A stretch of DNA of 35,055 nt, taken from the NCBI GenBank assembly GCA_013822585.1, contig PNKG01000006.1, forward strand, positions 1 through 35,055, given 5' to 3'. Shown one piece after another: positions 14,756 through 23,254 of this stretch. Origin of the DNA: Opitutus sp. (GTDB taxonomy: Bacteria; Verrucomicrobiota; Verrucomicrobiia; Opitutales; Opitutaceae). Made by a program: the position numbers and the translations under genes. Position 1 is the stretch's first letter, and each line of letters starts with the position of its first letter. Below the pieces are notes generated by a model. The model did no database searches, had not been told where the DNA came from, and saw nothing but the letters and a program-made list of their open reading frames with translations.

Positions 14756-15124
14756 CTACTTCGCGAGTGTTTCCTCGACGGTCCGGCGCAGACGGTCGAG
14801 GTCGAAGGGTTTGGCCAGCACCGCGGCGGCGCCGAACTTCTCCGCCATGTGGAGGTAGAGTTTCGGGTCGTGGGCGAGCCCGCCCGACATGGCAATGATG
14901 CGCACCTTCGGAAACTCGCGCCGGAGATCGAGAATCATGTCGAGTCCCTCCTTTTCCGGCATCACGATGTCGGTCATCACGAGGTCGGCCGGCTGTTCTT
15001 GGAACATCCTCAGCCCTTCGATGCCGTTCGTGGCCTGGCGGACGGTGTGACCGGCGTGTTGGAGTGCTCCTACGAGGACGTCGCGGAAGATGTCGTCGTC
15101 GTCGATGACCAGAATGTCAGCCAT
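14756..15124 (-). CDS. Single-domain response regulator (CheY-like receiver)
   Basis: A 122-residue stand-alone receiver. The acidic pocket (DDDD at 8-11), phosphoacceptor D52 (in TDIVMPE), the switch serine (AMSGG near 80) and conserved K105 (AKPF) are all present. There is no output domain, so it must act by protein contact, as a phosphate shuttle or by binding a target. It is 320 bases downstream of the hybrid kinase gene on the same strand, and may have its own promoter in that gap. The hybrid kinase and CHASE3 kinase nearby are candidate phosphodonors, but pairing is inferred from location only. Confidence 0.9.
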   Translation of the reverse strand: MADILVIDDDDIFRDVLVGALQHAGHTVRQATNGIEGLRMFQEQPADLVMTDIVMPEKEGLDMILDLRREFPKVRIIAMSGGLAHDPKLYLHMAEKFGAAAVLAKPFDLDRLRRTVEETLAK

Positions 15125-15444
15125 GTTTCATTATCCAGTCTTGGGTAGGCGTGGCAGCGACTGTCTGAGGCTCCATGAATTGCACATTTATGCAGGGAAT
15201 TGGCAAGAGTCGGATTTTACACACTCACATCGGCCCCGATCCGGAGCGCCCAAGGGAAAAACCGGAGAGGCCAAGTCCGGTGTCTGCGTAGGAAAATGAT
15301 GGATAGCCCAATACCAATCCATGGCGGCATCCGGATTCTCGAACATGATTGCAGGGCGGGGCGCGACTGCGACGGGGGCGGAATGCCGGCAGGCCTTGGG
15401 GAGGGCGGAGCCTCTGCTCACGGTCCCTTGTGGGCGTTGCCGCG
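15125..15444. other. Intergenic region with no convincing gene; likely leader of the receiver gene
   Basis: These 320 bases are noticeably less GC-rich than the genes around them. Track ORFs here do not look like proteins. On the minus strand, GCATAAAT preceded by TG offers an extended -10-like site about 65-70 bases before the receiver ATG, with a poor -35. I see no stable palindrome or repeat. Confidence 0.35.
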
Positions 15445-18105
15445 TCACGGATTGTCGGCGGGCAGCAGCTGGTGGATCGTCTGGAGGAGGTCCTCGATTT
15501 GAAAGGGCTTTTTCAGGTGGGCATCGCCATGCGTGGCGGCGATGGGCGACAAGGAATCGCTGCCGCTTATCACGAGGACGCGGCTCGAGGGATGGAATCT
15601 GCGCAGGAATCTGATGAACGGCAATCCGCCGAGCCAGGGCATGTTGAGGTCGCTGACAACGACATGGGGAGGCGTCTCCAAGGCCTCAAGAAGCGTGATG
15701 GCTTCCATGCCGTCGGCCGCGACATGGACGCGGTAACCGTATTCGATCAAGGCGGCTTCCACGGTGTCGCGCACCGCGGCCTCGTCGTCCACGAGCAGTA
15801 TGACCTCGCCGGAGCCGCGGGGGACCCTCTTGGGCGGAACGGGGGAGTTGGAGTTGACCGAGACGCCCTCTGCCGGGAGATAGACGTGGAATTCGGCCCC
15901 GCTGTTGGGGGCATTGACGGCGTGGCAGAAGCCGCCGTGCGCGGTGACGATGCCGCGCACCGTGGAGAGGCCGAGGCCGGTGCCCTTGCCCGCCTCCTTG
16001 GTGGTGAAAAACGGTTCCCAGATGCGCGGGAGAATGTCGGAAGGGATGCCGTGGCCGGTGTCGGCGACGCAAAGGTGGATGAAGGAGCCCGGGCGGCCGC
16101 CGGGAAGCGACGCGGCGGCGGCGGGGCCGAGGTGGGAGTTTTCGAGCGTGAGGTGGAGCGTGCCGCCGTTGGGCATGGCGTCGCGGGCGTTCACGCAGAA
16201 GTTGAGGAGCAGCTGGTGGAGTTGCGTGGCGTTCGCGCGCACGGTCCAGAGGTCGGAGGCGATGTGGGCGCTTATCGTGATGGAACGCGGGAAGGTGTCC
16301 TCGATGAACGCGACCACGTCCCGGGCGAGGTGTTTGGCCTGGAGCGGCGCCCGCTCGCCGCCGGTGCCTTGGGCGAAGCCGATAATCTGCTTCACGAGGC
16401 TGGCCCCGCGGTTGGCGCTCTCCTCGAGCGTGTCGACGAGCTTCTGCTCGGCCGAACCGGGCAGGCGCGCGCGGAGGAGCTGGGAGATCATGAGCACGGG
16501 GGCGAGGATGTTGTTGAGGTCGTGGGCGATGCCGGCGGCGAGGAGGCCGAGGTTCTCGAGGCGCTGGGTGCGGAGCACCTGTTCCTCCAGCTGCTTTTTC
16601 TCGGTGATGTCGGTCGCGATCTTCAGGTGGCCGGTTGGCTGGCCGCTCTCGTCGCGGATGAGCGAGAGGATGAACTCGGCCGTCAGGCGACGGCCCTCGC
16701 GGGTCTCGAGCGGCACTTCGCCACGCCACTGGCCGGTGCGCAGGGTCTCCTTGCGACCGGCCGCAAGGTGTTCCATGGCGCGGGGTGAAAACAGCTCGTC
16801 CGTCCTGCGGCCGAGCATTTCGCCGGGTTTCAGGCCGCACAGGGCGGCGGCCCCGGCGTTGCTGTAAGTCACGCGCTGGTCGAGGTCGGTCATGAAGATG
16901 GCGACCGGGGCGCGCTCGATGATGTCGGCCTGCTGGCGGAGGCGGGCTTCGTCCTTGCGGCGGTTGGTGATGTCGTGCGTGAGCGACAGCGCGGCCAGGA
17001 TGCGGCCTTCGGCATCGCGCATCGGGCTGACGTGGCTTTCGAGGATGCGGCGGCGGCCGCGCAGAGTGGCAACCGTGAAAACCCGCCGGCCCGTGTCTCC
17101 TTGGAACGCCCGGTGGATGAGCGATTCGTAACCGTCGCGCTCGGCCTTTATCGGGATGTAGGCATAGATGTTCCGGCCCTTCACCTGGTCGGGAGATTCG
17201 GCATCCAGCATGGCCAGGCCGGCCGGATTCATGTCGAGCAGAGTGCCGTCGGCTCCGACGAGCTTCACACAGGCGGGTTCGTTGTCGATGATGGCGCGCA
17301 GACGGGCCTCGCGGTCGCGCAGGCCGGCCTCGGCCGCCTTGCGGGCGGTGATGTCCTGCATCGAGCCGAGCATGCGGACGGCGCGGCCATCGGCGTCGCG
17401 TTGGATGTAGCCGCGATCCAGGACGTCGCCATAGGTGCCGTCGGCCCGCCGGAAGCGGTATTCGTCGGACCAGCTTTCGCGCCCGTGATCGAGGGCATGG
17501 CGGAGGCCGGTGGTGACGCGGGCGATGTCGTCGGGGTGGATAAGCTCCGGCCAGGAGGAGACCGTGCCGCATCGTTCGCCCGGGGCATGGCCGAAGAACC
17601 GGTGGAAGGCTTCGCTCCGCCAGATGCGATCGGTGAGGATGTCCCAGTCCCAGAGGATGTCGTTGGTGGCGCGGGCGACGAGGTCGAAGCGCTCATGGCT
17701 GAGCTGCAGGGAGTTTTCGGCGGCCAGCCGCGCCATGCGCTCGGCGGTTTCCTGCAGGACGCGGCGCAACACGGGCCCGAGGCGGGTGAGGCGGTCCTTC
17801 AGCACGTAGTCGGCGGCGCCGGCCTGCAGGGCGGCGATGGCGCTGTCTTCGCCGATGGAGCCGGAGCAGAAAACGAAGGGTGTCTCAGGGGAGTGCTCGC
17901 GCGCGAGGGTCAGCGCCTCGAGACCGTCGAACTCCGGCAGACTGTAGTCGGACAGGATGACGTCGAACCCGCCTTGCTGCAGTGCGGCAAGGTAGGCGGA
18001 GCGGTCGGCGACCATGTGGAGATGGCAGTCGCCCAGCTCCTGCGCGATGACGGCGCGGATCAACTCCGCGTCGCTGGGGTTGTCTTCAAGATGAAGGATT
18101 CTCAT
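15445..18105 (-). CDS. Hybrid sensor histidine kinase, REC-PAS-PAS-PAS-HisKA-HATPase-REC
   Basis: An 886-residue soluble kinase with no membrane segment. Domains in order: receiver (1-120, D53 in SDYSLPEFDG), PAS of the PAS_3/PAC type (about 140-255), PAS (265-382), PAS (392-503), dimerisation/phosphoacceptor helix with GIAHDLNN (H528), ATPase domain (about 625-745; N-box NFCVNARDA, ADTGHGIP, GTGLGLSTV) and a C-terminal receiver (766-882, D819, K865/K866). The N-terminal receiver suggests it takes phosphate from, or is modulated by, another kinase, and the C-terminal one gives an intramolecular relay. The start overlaps the upstream receiver gene by 20 bases. The signal sensed by the PAS domains is unknown; no heme or flavin motif is obvious. 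Confidence 0.92.
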   Translation of the reverse strand: MRILHLEDNPSDAELIRAVIAQELGDCHLHMVADRSAYLAALQQGGFDVILSDYSLPEFDGLEALTLAREHSPETPFVFCSGSIGEDSAIAALQAGAADYVLKDRLTRLGPVLRRVLQETAERMARLAAENSLQLSHERFDLVARATNDILWDWDILTDRIWRSEAFHRFFGHAPGERCGTVSSWPELIHPDDIARVTTGLRHALDHGRESWSDEYRFRRADGTYGDVLDRGYIQRDADGRAVRMLGSMQDITARKAAEAGLRDREARLRAIIDNEPACVKLVGADGTLLDMNPAGLAMLDAESPDQVKGRNIYAYIPIKAERDGYESLIHRAFQGDTGRRVFTVATLRGRRRILESHVSPMRDAEGRILAALSLTHDITNRRKDEARLRQQADIIERAPVAIFMTDLDQRVTYSNAGAAALCGLKPGEMLGRRTDELFSPRAMEHLAAGRKETLRTGQWRGEVPLETREGRRLTAEFILSLIRDESGQPTGHLKIATDITEKKQLEEQVLRTQRLENLGLLAAGIAHDLNNILAPVLMISQLLRARLPGSAEQKLVDTLEESANRGASLVKQIIGFAQGTGGERAPLQAKHLARDVVAFIEDTFPRSITISAHIASDLWTVRANATQLHQLLLNFCVNARDAMPNGGTLHLTLENSHLGPAAAASLPGGRPGSFIHLCVADTGHGIPSDILPRIWEPFFTTKEAGKGTGLGLSTVRGIVTAHGGFCHAVNAPNSGAEFHVYLPAEGVSVNSNSPVPPKRVPRGSGEVILLVDDEAAVRDTVEAALIEYGYRVHVAADGMEAITLLEALETPPHVVVSDLNMPWLGGLPFIRFLRRFHPSSRVLVISGSDSLSPIAATHGDAHLKKPFQIEDLLQTIHQLLPADNP

Positions 18106-18553
18106 CGGCCAAGGGGCGGTTTGGCGGCGGTTCGTTGACGAGGGCCCAGAAGACGCCGAGCTGGCTGACCGCCTCGATGAAGCAGTGGTATTCGACGGGT
18201 TTCACGACATAGCCGTTCACGCCCAACTGGTAACTTCGGACGACATCCTGTTCCTCGCGGGAGGAGGTGAGGACGACCACGGGGAGGGTGCGGAGCCTGG
18301 GGTCGGATTTGAGCTGCTGGAGCACTTCGAGGCCGCCGATCTTGGGCATCTTGAGATCGAGCATCAGCAGGGCGGGCAGACCGGGCGGGCGGTCGGCGAA
18401 ACGGTCGCGGGCGTGCAGCCAGTCGAGCACGGCCTCGCCGTCGGGGAGATGGATGATTTCGTTGGCGATGTGCGCGGTGCGGAGGGCTTCGAGGGTGAGT
18501 TCGACGTCGGCGGGATTGTCCTCGGCGAGGAGGATGGGGCGGAGGGAGTTCAT
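18086..18553 (-). CDS. Rcp1-like single-domain response regulator
   Basis: A 155-residue receiver of the Rcp1 type (partners of phytochrome-like kinases). Visible: ILLAEDNPADVELTLEAL with the acidic pair, the phosphoacceptor aspartate in LMLDLKMPKIGG, the VLTSS switch and YVVKPVEY with the conserved lysine, then the family-specific helix ending FWALVNEPP. There is no output domain. I chose the ATG at 18553; an alternative GTG at 18586 overlaps the upstream kinase stop as GTGA and would add 11 residues (MIAPQPPALSP), which supports tight coupling. It sits between two kinases, overlapping the downstream one by 20 bases, so the three genes form one operon and it probably carries phosphate from the CHASE3 kinase. 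Confidence 0.9.
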   Translation of the reverse strand: MNSLRPILLAEDNPADVELTLEALRTAHIANEIIHLPDGEAVLDWLHARDRFADRPPGLPALLMLDLKMPKIGGLEVLQQLKSDPRLRTLPVVVLTSSREEQDVVRSYQLGVNGYVVKPVEYHCFIEAVSQLGVFWALVNEPPPNRPLADENPSS

Positions 18554-18582
18554 GGGGGAGAGGGCGGGCGGTTGAGGAGCAA

Positions 18583-20730
18583 TCACGTCGTGTGATTCCC
18601 GTTTCTCGTGGAGGAGGCGGGTTCGGCGGGCAGGGAAAAATAGAAGGTGGCGCCGGCTCCGGGGCGGCCCTCGGCCCAGGTGCGGCCTCCGTGGCGGGCG
18701 ATGATGCGGCGGACGCAGGCCAGCCCGATGCCCGTGCCCTCGAACTCGGTGGAGGAGTGCAGGCGCTGGAAGACCCCGAAGAGCTTGTCGATGTAGCGGG
18801 GGTCGAAGCCGGCTCCGTTGTCGCGCACGAAGTATACCGTCTCCCGGTTGTCCGCCGCTGCGGGGCTGGCGCTGATCTCGATGCAGGGCTGCGGGCTCTT
18901 GGAGGAATATTTCACGGCGTTGTCGATCAGGTTGGCCCAGACCTGCCGGAGCATGGCGGGGTCGCCGCAGGTGGGCGGCAGCGGATCGATCCGCCAGGTG
19001 ACGCCCGGGTGCGATTGCGCATAATGCCGCTCGCGCACCACCCCGGCGACCAAGGCGGACTGATCCACCCGGCTCGGCTGCAGGGCCGCGCGTCCCATGC
19101 GGGAGAAGCTGAGCAGATCATCGATGAGCCGGCCCATCTGGCGGGCGGCGTTGGAGATGAAATCGAGGTGGCGCCGGGCCGTGGCGTCGAGCTGGGCGGC
19201 GGCGTTTTTCTGGAGCAGGGAGGCGAAGCCGTCGATGTGCCGCAGGGGGGCGCGCAGGTCGTGCGACACGGAGTAGGAGAAGGCTTCCAATTCGCGGTTC
19301 ACGGCCTCGAGGCGGGCCGCGTTGGCCTGGAGTTCGGAGTTCAGCCGGGCCAGCTGCTGTTCCGCGGCATGGCGCGCGGTGACATCGTGCAGAGTGGAAC
19401 GGCTGCGCAAGAAGCGGCCGGCCTCATCGCGGACCGCCGTGGCGCTGAGGGAGACGAAGAAGGTCGAGCCGTCCTTGCGCCGGAGCTCGAACTCGAGGTC
19501 GTCCACCCGGCCGGTCGCCATGAAGCGGGGAAAATTCCGCGCGAAGACTTCCTGCCCCTCCGGCGTGAGCAGGTCGCGGAAACGGAGGCGGCCCACCACC
19601 TCGTCGCGGGTGTAGCCGAGCCAGTCCAACTCGGTGTCGTTGATGGCCACAACCATGCCCTCGCCGTCGAGGGAATGATAACCGCACGGCGCGCGGTTGT
19701 AGAGGTCGTGGATCTCGGCGGCCGCCCGCTGCAGGGCGGCTTCGGCCGTGCGATGATCCGTGACGTCGCGGGCGATGGCGTGGATCTGACCGGTCTCCAC
19801 GGCCGTGCGCGCATTCCACTGCAGCGTGCGCGCCGAGCCATCCTTGCAGAGGTAGCGGTTCTCGAAGGAGATGATCTCGTGCCCGCCGATCTGCTGCTGC
19901 ACCACTTCACCCGTGCGCTGCCGGTCGTCGGGATGGATGAAATCATGGAAGGGACGTGCCAGCAGCTCGGCCTCGGTCCAACCGAGGGTTGCGGTGAAGG
20001 CGGGGTTGATGCGCTTGAAATAGCCGTCGAAGCCGGCGACGCACAGCAGGTCCCGGCTCAGGGTGAAAAAGCGATCGCGCTCCGCCTCGGCTTGCAGCCG
20101 CGCCCGCAGGTCGGTGCGGACCCAGAAGGCCGCCACCCCGACCACGACCAGGGCCACGCCGCCGCCGAGGAGCATCACCCCCAGGGTGCGTCCGGCCTCG
20201 CGGCGGGCCTCCTCGCTGCGCTCGTCCAGCAGCCGGCGCTCGTGCTCCTGCATCGCCGCCACGAGGTTGCGGACGCGGTCCATGGCGGCCTTGCCTTCGG
20301 CCAGCGCCGCGACCTCGGCGGCCGCTTCGAAACCCGCGGTGCGGCGCGCTCGGATCCGCCCGCGCATCAGCTCCAGCGTGCGAACGGCTGCTTCCCTCAG
20401 ATCGCGCATGCGCGCGAGTTGGGTGGGATTGTCCTCAATCAGTTTTTCGAGGCGCGGGAGGGAGTTCTGAATCTGGGTGCGGCCCGCCTGGTAGGGTTCG
20501 AGAAAGCGCTCCTCCCCGGTGAGCAGGAAGCCGCGGACTGCGGTCTGCATGTTGAGCAGGGCCGCCAGCAGGCCTTCGATCTGGTAGAGCACGCGGTGGG
20601 TGTGATCCACCTGGGCCGTCCTTGCCGCCGTGCGCGTGGCGCTGAACCAAACCGCACCGCTACTGAGTAGCAACAAGGCCACCGCAGCCGAGAATCCCAA
20701 GTGAATTTTGCGTTCGAGGGGCGTTTGCAC
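18583..20730 (-). CDS. Membrane sensor histidine kinase, CHASE3-PAS-PAS-HisKA-HATPase
   Basis: A 715-residue inner-membrane kinase. Helix 1 (about 12-31) and helix 2 (about 183-204) bracket a periplasmic CHASE3 sensor (residues 35-180; QTAVRGFLLTGEERFLEPY is characteristic). Then come two PAS domains (about 215-325 and 335-450), a short coiled coil (455-485), the phosphoacceptor helix with FSYSVSHDLRAPLRHIDGF (H490) and the ATPase domain (N-box NLIDNAVKYSS, DNGAGFD, GTGIGLACV). The SYSVSHDLRAPLR form is typical of kinases that pair with Rcp1-like receivers, matching the next gene. The start is GTG at 20730, with a hairpin in the leader just upstream. The ligand is unknown; CHASE3 domains are usually orphan sensors. 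Confidence 0.92.
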   Translation of the reverse strand: MQTPLERKIHLGFSAAVALLLLSSGAVWFSATRTAARTAQVDHTHRVLYQIEGLLAALLNMQTAVRGFLLTGEERFLEPYQAGRTQIQNSLPRLEKLIEDNPTQLARMRDLREAAVRTLELMRGRIRARRTAGFEAAAEVAALAEGKAAMDRVRNLVAAMQEHERRLLDERSEEARREAGRTLGVMLLGGGVALVVVGVAAFWVRTDLRARLQAEAERDRFFTLSRDLLCVAGFDGYFKRINPAFTATLGWTEAELLARPFHDFIHPDDRQRTGEVVQQQIGGHEIISFENRYLCKDGSARTLQWNARTAVETGQIHAIARDVTDHRTAEAALQRAAAEIHDLYNRAPCGYHSLDGEGMVVAINDTELDWLGYTRDEVVGRLRFRDLLTPEGQEVFARNFPRFMATGRVDDLEFELRRKDGSTFFVSLSATAVRDEAGRFLRSRSTLHDVTARHAAEQQLARLNSELQANAARLEAVNRELEAFSYSVSHDLRAPLRHIDGFASLLQKNAAAQLDATARRHLDFISNAARQMGRLIDDLLSFSRMGRAALQPSRVDQSALVAGVVRERHYAQSHPGVTWRIDPLPPTCGDPAMLRQVWANLIDNAVKYSSKSPQPCIEISASPAAADNRETVYFVRDNGAGFDPRYIDKLFGVFQRLHSSTEFEGTGIGLACVRRIIARHGGRTWAEGRPGAGATFYFSLPAEPASSTRNGNHTT

Positions 20731-20741
20731 GGCACAACACC

Positions 20742-20769
20742 GTCGGCCCTATCTTCCCATGGGGCCGAC
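20742..20769 (-). promoter_or_regulatory. Hairpin in the leader of the CHASE3 kinase gene
   Basis: GTCGGCCC and GGGCCGAC arms around a 12-base loop end 12 bases before the kinase GTG. In the mRNA it would lie next to the ribosome site and might modulate translation; as DNA it could be an operator. No ligand-binding RNA class is recognised. Confidence 0.35.
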
Positions 20770-20895
20770 AGCGGTGGAATTTTGTCACGGCGATATTTTT
20801 TGCAACGCAATTGCACCGCAGCAACAGCCGGGAGGCACCCGGGCTAAATGGTCTTATACCAGCGTCCGCTCGCTTCTGGACTATCAGGCAGGCAG

Positions 20896-20950
20896 GTGGT
20901 CGCCGCCGTCCCCGGCGCGACAGGCGTCGTCGGGGACGCCGACGCCCGCC
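20896..20950. repeat. Paired-palindrome repeat (CGTCCCCG family)
   Basis: Two inverted arms, GGTCGCCGCCGTCCCCGGCG and the inverse of GTCGGGGACGCCGACGCCC, each able to form its own hairpin. It is one of two elements in the 477-base gap between the kinase start and the DUF4097 gene. The rest of that gap shows no gene; an AT-richer stretch at 20775-20815 probably holds the kinase promoter, without a clear consensus. Confidence 0.6.
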
Positions 20951-20984
20951 CTAAAGTCAATTAGCTACGGATGCTTGGTCTTAA

Positions 20985-21121
20985 CCCGGATTCCGCGATT
21001 GGAGAGGACGGTTCCGAATGTGGGAGCGGCTTTGCGCCGCGACTTTCCCGGGCGCGGAAGAGGCGGCCGACGCCGGGACGTAAAGCCGCTCCCACACTTC
21101 AGGCATTCATGGAATCCGGGG
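20985..21121 (+). repeat. Long paired-palindrome element, copy 2
   Basis: CCCGGATTCC at the left and GGAATCCGGG at the right enclose GTGGGAGCGGCTTTGCGCCG and its inverse GTAAAGCCGCTCCCAC. It matches the reverse complement of 14372-14517 over about 133 bases with roughly ten mismatches, including a spacer (CTTTCCCGGGCGCGGAAGAG) that is itself not palindromic. Conservation of the non-palindromic spacer shows common descent, not convergence on hairpin structure. Confidence 0.85.
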
Positions 21122-21207
21122 TGAAGGCGCCACCGGCAGGGGGAGGGCATCCAATGCCCACCGCCGGGTCGACGGGGTTGTGCGGTCGGTGCCGAGCGCA
21201 ATCGGGA

Positions 21208-22272
21208 TCACTTCCCCTGACGGAGCGTGATCGTGCCGTTCATCGAGGAGAGCGAGATGTCGATGCCGCCGCCGTTGAGCGTGCCGGTGATGGACTTGCC
21301 GCCCCAGCCGGGGATGGGCGGAACGGGGGCAACGGGCGCGATCGCGGGAGCCGCGGCGCTCGCGGCGGCGGCATCGGCCGGCGGGGCCGGAGTCTCGTCG
21401 TCTTCGTCTTTGCCGCTGTGGGCGGCGCGTTGGGCGCGGGTGGCTTCGCGCACGGCGTCGCGCACCTCGCGTTGGGCGTTGCGCGCTTCACGCGCCACTT
21501 CGCGGGCGATATCGCGGGCGGCTTCGGCGGCCTCGTGGGAATAGGCGAGGCCGCGGCCGCGGAAGCCGGGAACCTTCTCGGTCTTGGAGACGAGCACGCC
21601 TTCGGGGAAGTTGGTGCGGATGCTGCCGTTGTGGGTGCGCATGCGCAGGTTGGCCTTCGTGTCGGCGGGGAGGCGGAGGTCGATCTCGCCGTTCATCGAG
21701 GTGATGGAGACGGGCTTGGCCGGGGCCTTGACGAAGTTGGCGCGCACCTCGCCGTTCATGGTGCTGACGACGGCGGAGCTGCTGATGTCCTCGAGCGTGA
21801 CCTCGCCGTTCATGCTGTTGACGTCGATGTCGCCGTCCACCTTCGACACGGCGATCTCGCCGCCGAGCTGGGTGCGGATGATGAGGTGGGTGTGGCGCGG
21901 AACCTCGACGACGAACTCGGTGCCATGCGAGAACCAGTGCTGGTCGCCGGAGACGGAGAGCGTGATGAGGTTGTTCTTCTCCTTGAGCTCGAAGGTGACG
22001 TCGTCGTCGAGGCGGCGGAAGCCGTCGGCGTCGACCGGTTCGCCTTTGTCCTTCTTGCGTTCGAGGGAAGAGCGGACGATGACCTCGCCGGTGTCGGTGC
22101 CGGTGATGCGGACGTCGGCCCAGGCGAGCGAGAGCTTGAAGGTGCCGGGCTTGGAGGGGTCGGAGAATTTGGCGCGGGCGGTGTCGCCGTTCGTGGCGTG
22201 GGAGGCGGCCGCCGCGGCGAGGGCGCAGAGCGCCAGCACGGAGGCACGGAGGAGGTGGATCGGGTTTTTCAT
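21208..22272 (-). CDS. Exported DUF4097-type beta-repeat protein with an internal helical segment
   Basis: A 354-residue exported protein (signal peptide over residues 1-27, ASHA-type cleavage). Residues 40-225 and 326-354 are DUF4097-like: successive strands with repeated S/T-MNG-E units (SMNGEVTL, TMNGEVRA, SMNGEIDL, SMNGTITL), predicted to form a beta-helix. Unusually, the beta part is split by an Ala/Arg/Glu-rich helical segment (about 246-285, EAAEAARDIAREVAREARNA) and an Ala/Pro linker (293-325). The family's role is unknown; many members accompany ECF sigma or PspC-type regulation. It lies 34 bases after the anti-sigma gene, so it is likely the last gene of the sigma operon and possibly an envelope sensor or effector. 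Confidence 0.85.
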   Translation of the reverse strand: MKNPIHLLRASVLALCALAAAAASHATNGDTARAKFSDPSKPGTFKLSLAWADVRITGTDTGEVIVRSSLERKKDKGEPVDADGFRRLDDDVTFELKEKNNLITLSVSGDQHWFSHGTEFVVEVPRHTHLIIRTQLGGEIAVSKVDGDIDVNSMNGEVTLEDISSSAVVSTMNGEVRANFVKAPAKPVSITSMNGEIDLRLPADTKANLRMRTHNGSIRTNFPEGVLVSKTEKVPGFRGRGLAYSHEAAEAARDIAREVAREARNAQREVRDAVREATRAQRAAHSGKDEDDETPAPPADAAAASAAAPAIAPVAPVPPIPGWGGKSITGTLNGGGIDISLSSMNGTITLRQGK

Positions 22273-22306
22273 CGTGAGGGTTGAGCTGGGAGGGGCGGAG
22301 GAGCGT

Positions 22307-23206
22307 TCAGGCCTTGCTGGTCGCTGGCTCCTTGGATTGGGCGTTGGGTTGACTGTCAGCGGGAGTGGGGAGGCGGAGCGTGGCGAGGGCGCGCTTGGCG
22401 GCGTCGCGGACGTTCTCGTCGGTCTGCGGATTGCGGCTGAGCTGGTCGAGGATCGGCTCGGCGCCGGTCTCGCGCACGGTGGCGAGGAGTTCGATCATGG
22501 CCATCTGCACGAGCGGGGCGGACTCGCGCGGCAGCGCGGCGAGCAGGCCGGCGCGGACAACATCCTCGCCGGCGTGCGGCGCGAGGGCCTCGACGGCGGA
22601 GAGGCGGACGTTGACGGAGGGGTCGAAGGCCAGCGTGCCGACGAGGTCGGTGAGGACCTTCCGGTCGGGGCTCTTGAGGTCCATCGTGGCGAGGACGCTC
22701 TGGAGGCGGTCGCTGGTGGATTTCTGCTGGAGGAGCGAGTAGGTGACGAGCTGGTTCATGCTGTTCACCTGGGCGCGGAGGGCGGCGAGTTCCTGTTTCG
22801 CGGAGTCGTCGGGGTGGATTTCGGCCGGGCGCTGGAGGAAGCGGGCGCCGGCGAACACGCCCGCGGCCAGGAGCGCGAGGGCAAAGGCGAACTGGAGCGC
22901 GGGCTGGGCGGGGAGGATGGCTTCGAAGAAGCGGTCGAGGCGGCTCTTCGCGAGGGCGAAGGGGCTGGGCGCGTCGGCCTCGCGCTGATGCGTTTCGAGC
23001 ATGGCGTAGAACTGCTCGCGCAGGCGCGGGCTGGGCTCCTCGGCGGGGAGGAGGTCGAGCTTGCGCGTGATTTCCTGCAGGGCGGACCATTCGCGCTGGC
23101 AGGCCGGGCACGAGGAGAGGTGGGCGCGGAGTTGCGCCGCGACGTCGGGAGGCAGGGTGCCTTCCTGGTAGTCGATGAAGAGGTCCTGGGCGCGTTGGCA
23201 GTTCAT
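22307..23206 (-). CDS. Anti-sigma factor: zinc-finger, membrane helix, HEAT-like tail
   Basis: A 299-residue membrane protein. The N-terminal cytoplasmic zf-HC2 domain has the HX3CX2C site (H29, C33, C36; HLSSCPAC), which in ZAS anti-sigma factors grips the sigma factor. A single helix (about 101-122) follows a linker. The C-terminal part contains an alpha-helical coil (136-165) and HEAT-like repeats (170-285; NVRLSAVEALAPHAG, NVRDAAKRALATLR). These repeats would lie outside the membrane and could bind a partner, an uncommon addition for an anti-sigma factor. It starts 49 bases after the sigma gene, on the same strand. Regulation by proteolysis or redox cannot be told from the sequence. Confidence 0.88.
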   Translation of the reverse strand: MNCQRAQDLFIDYQEGTLPPDVAAQLRAHLSSCPACQREWSALQEITRKLDLLPAEEPSPRLREQFYAMLETHQREADAPSPFALAKSRLDRFFEAILPAQPALQFAFALALLAAGVFAGARFLQRPAEIHPDDSAKQELAALRAQVNSMNQLVTYSLLQQKSTSDRLQSVLATMDLKSPDRKVLTDLVGTLAFDPSVNVRLSAVEALAPHAGEDVVRAGLLAALPRESAPLVQMAMIELLATVRETGAEPILDQLSRNPQTDENVRDAAKRALATLRLPTPADSQPNAQSKEPATSKA

Positions 23207-23254
23207 TTTGAGTGGGCGGTAGGCGGTGAGCAGGGGACGGGGCGCGGACGGGGG

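Noticed and set aside
15349-16788. 479-codon plus-strand ORF opposite the hybrid kinase, and similar long antisense ORFs (16975-18138, 18592-20670, 30814-34146)
   Set aside because: These run antisense or out of frame to clearly conserved kinase domains. They are low-complexity (Gly/Ala/Arg/Val rich) translations of GC-rich third positions, with no recognisable motif.
2941-21121. CRISPR array
   Set aside because: The palindromic repeats are dispersed, belong to different families and are not separated by regular spacers; no cas gene is visible.
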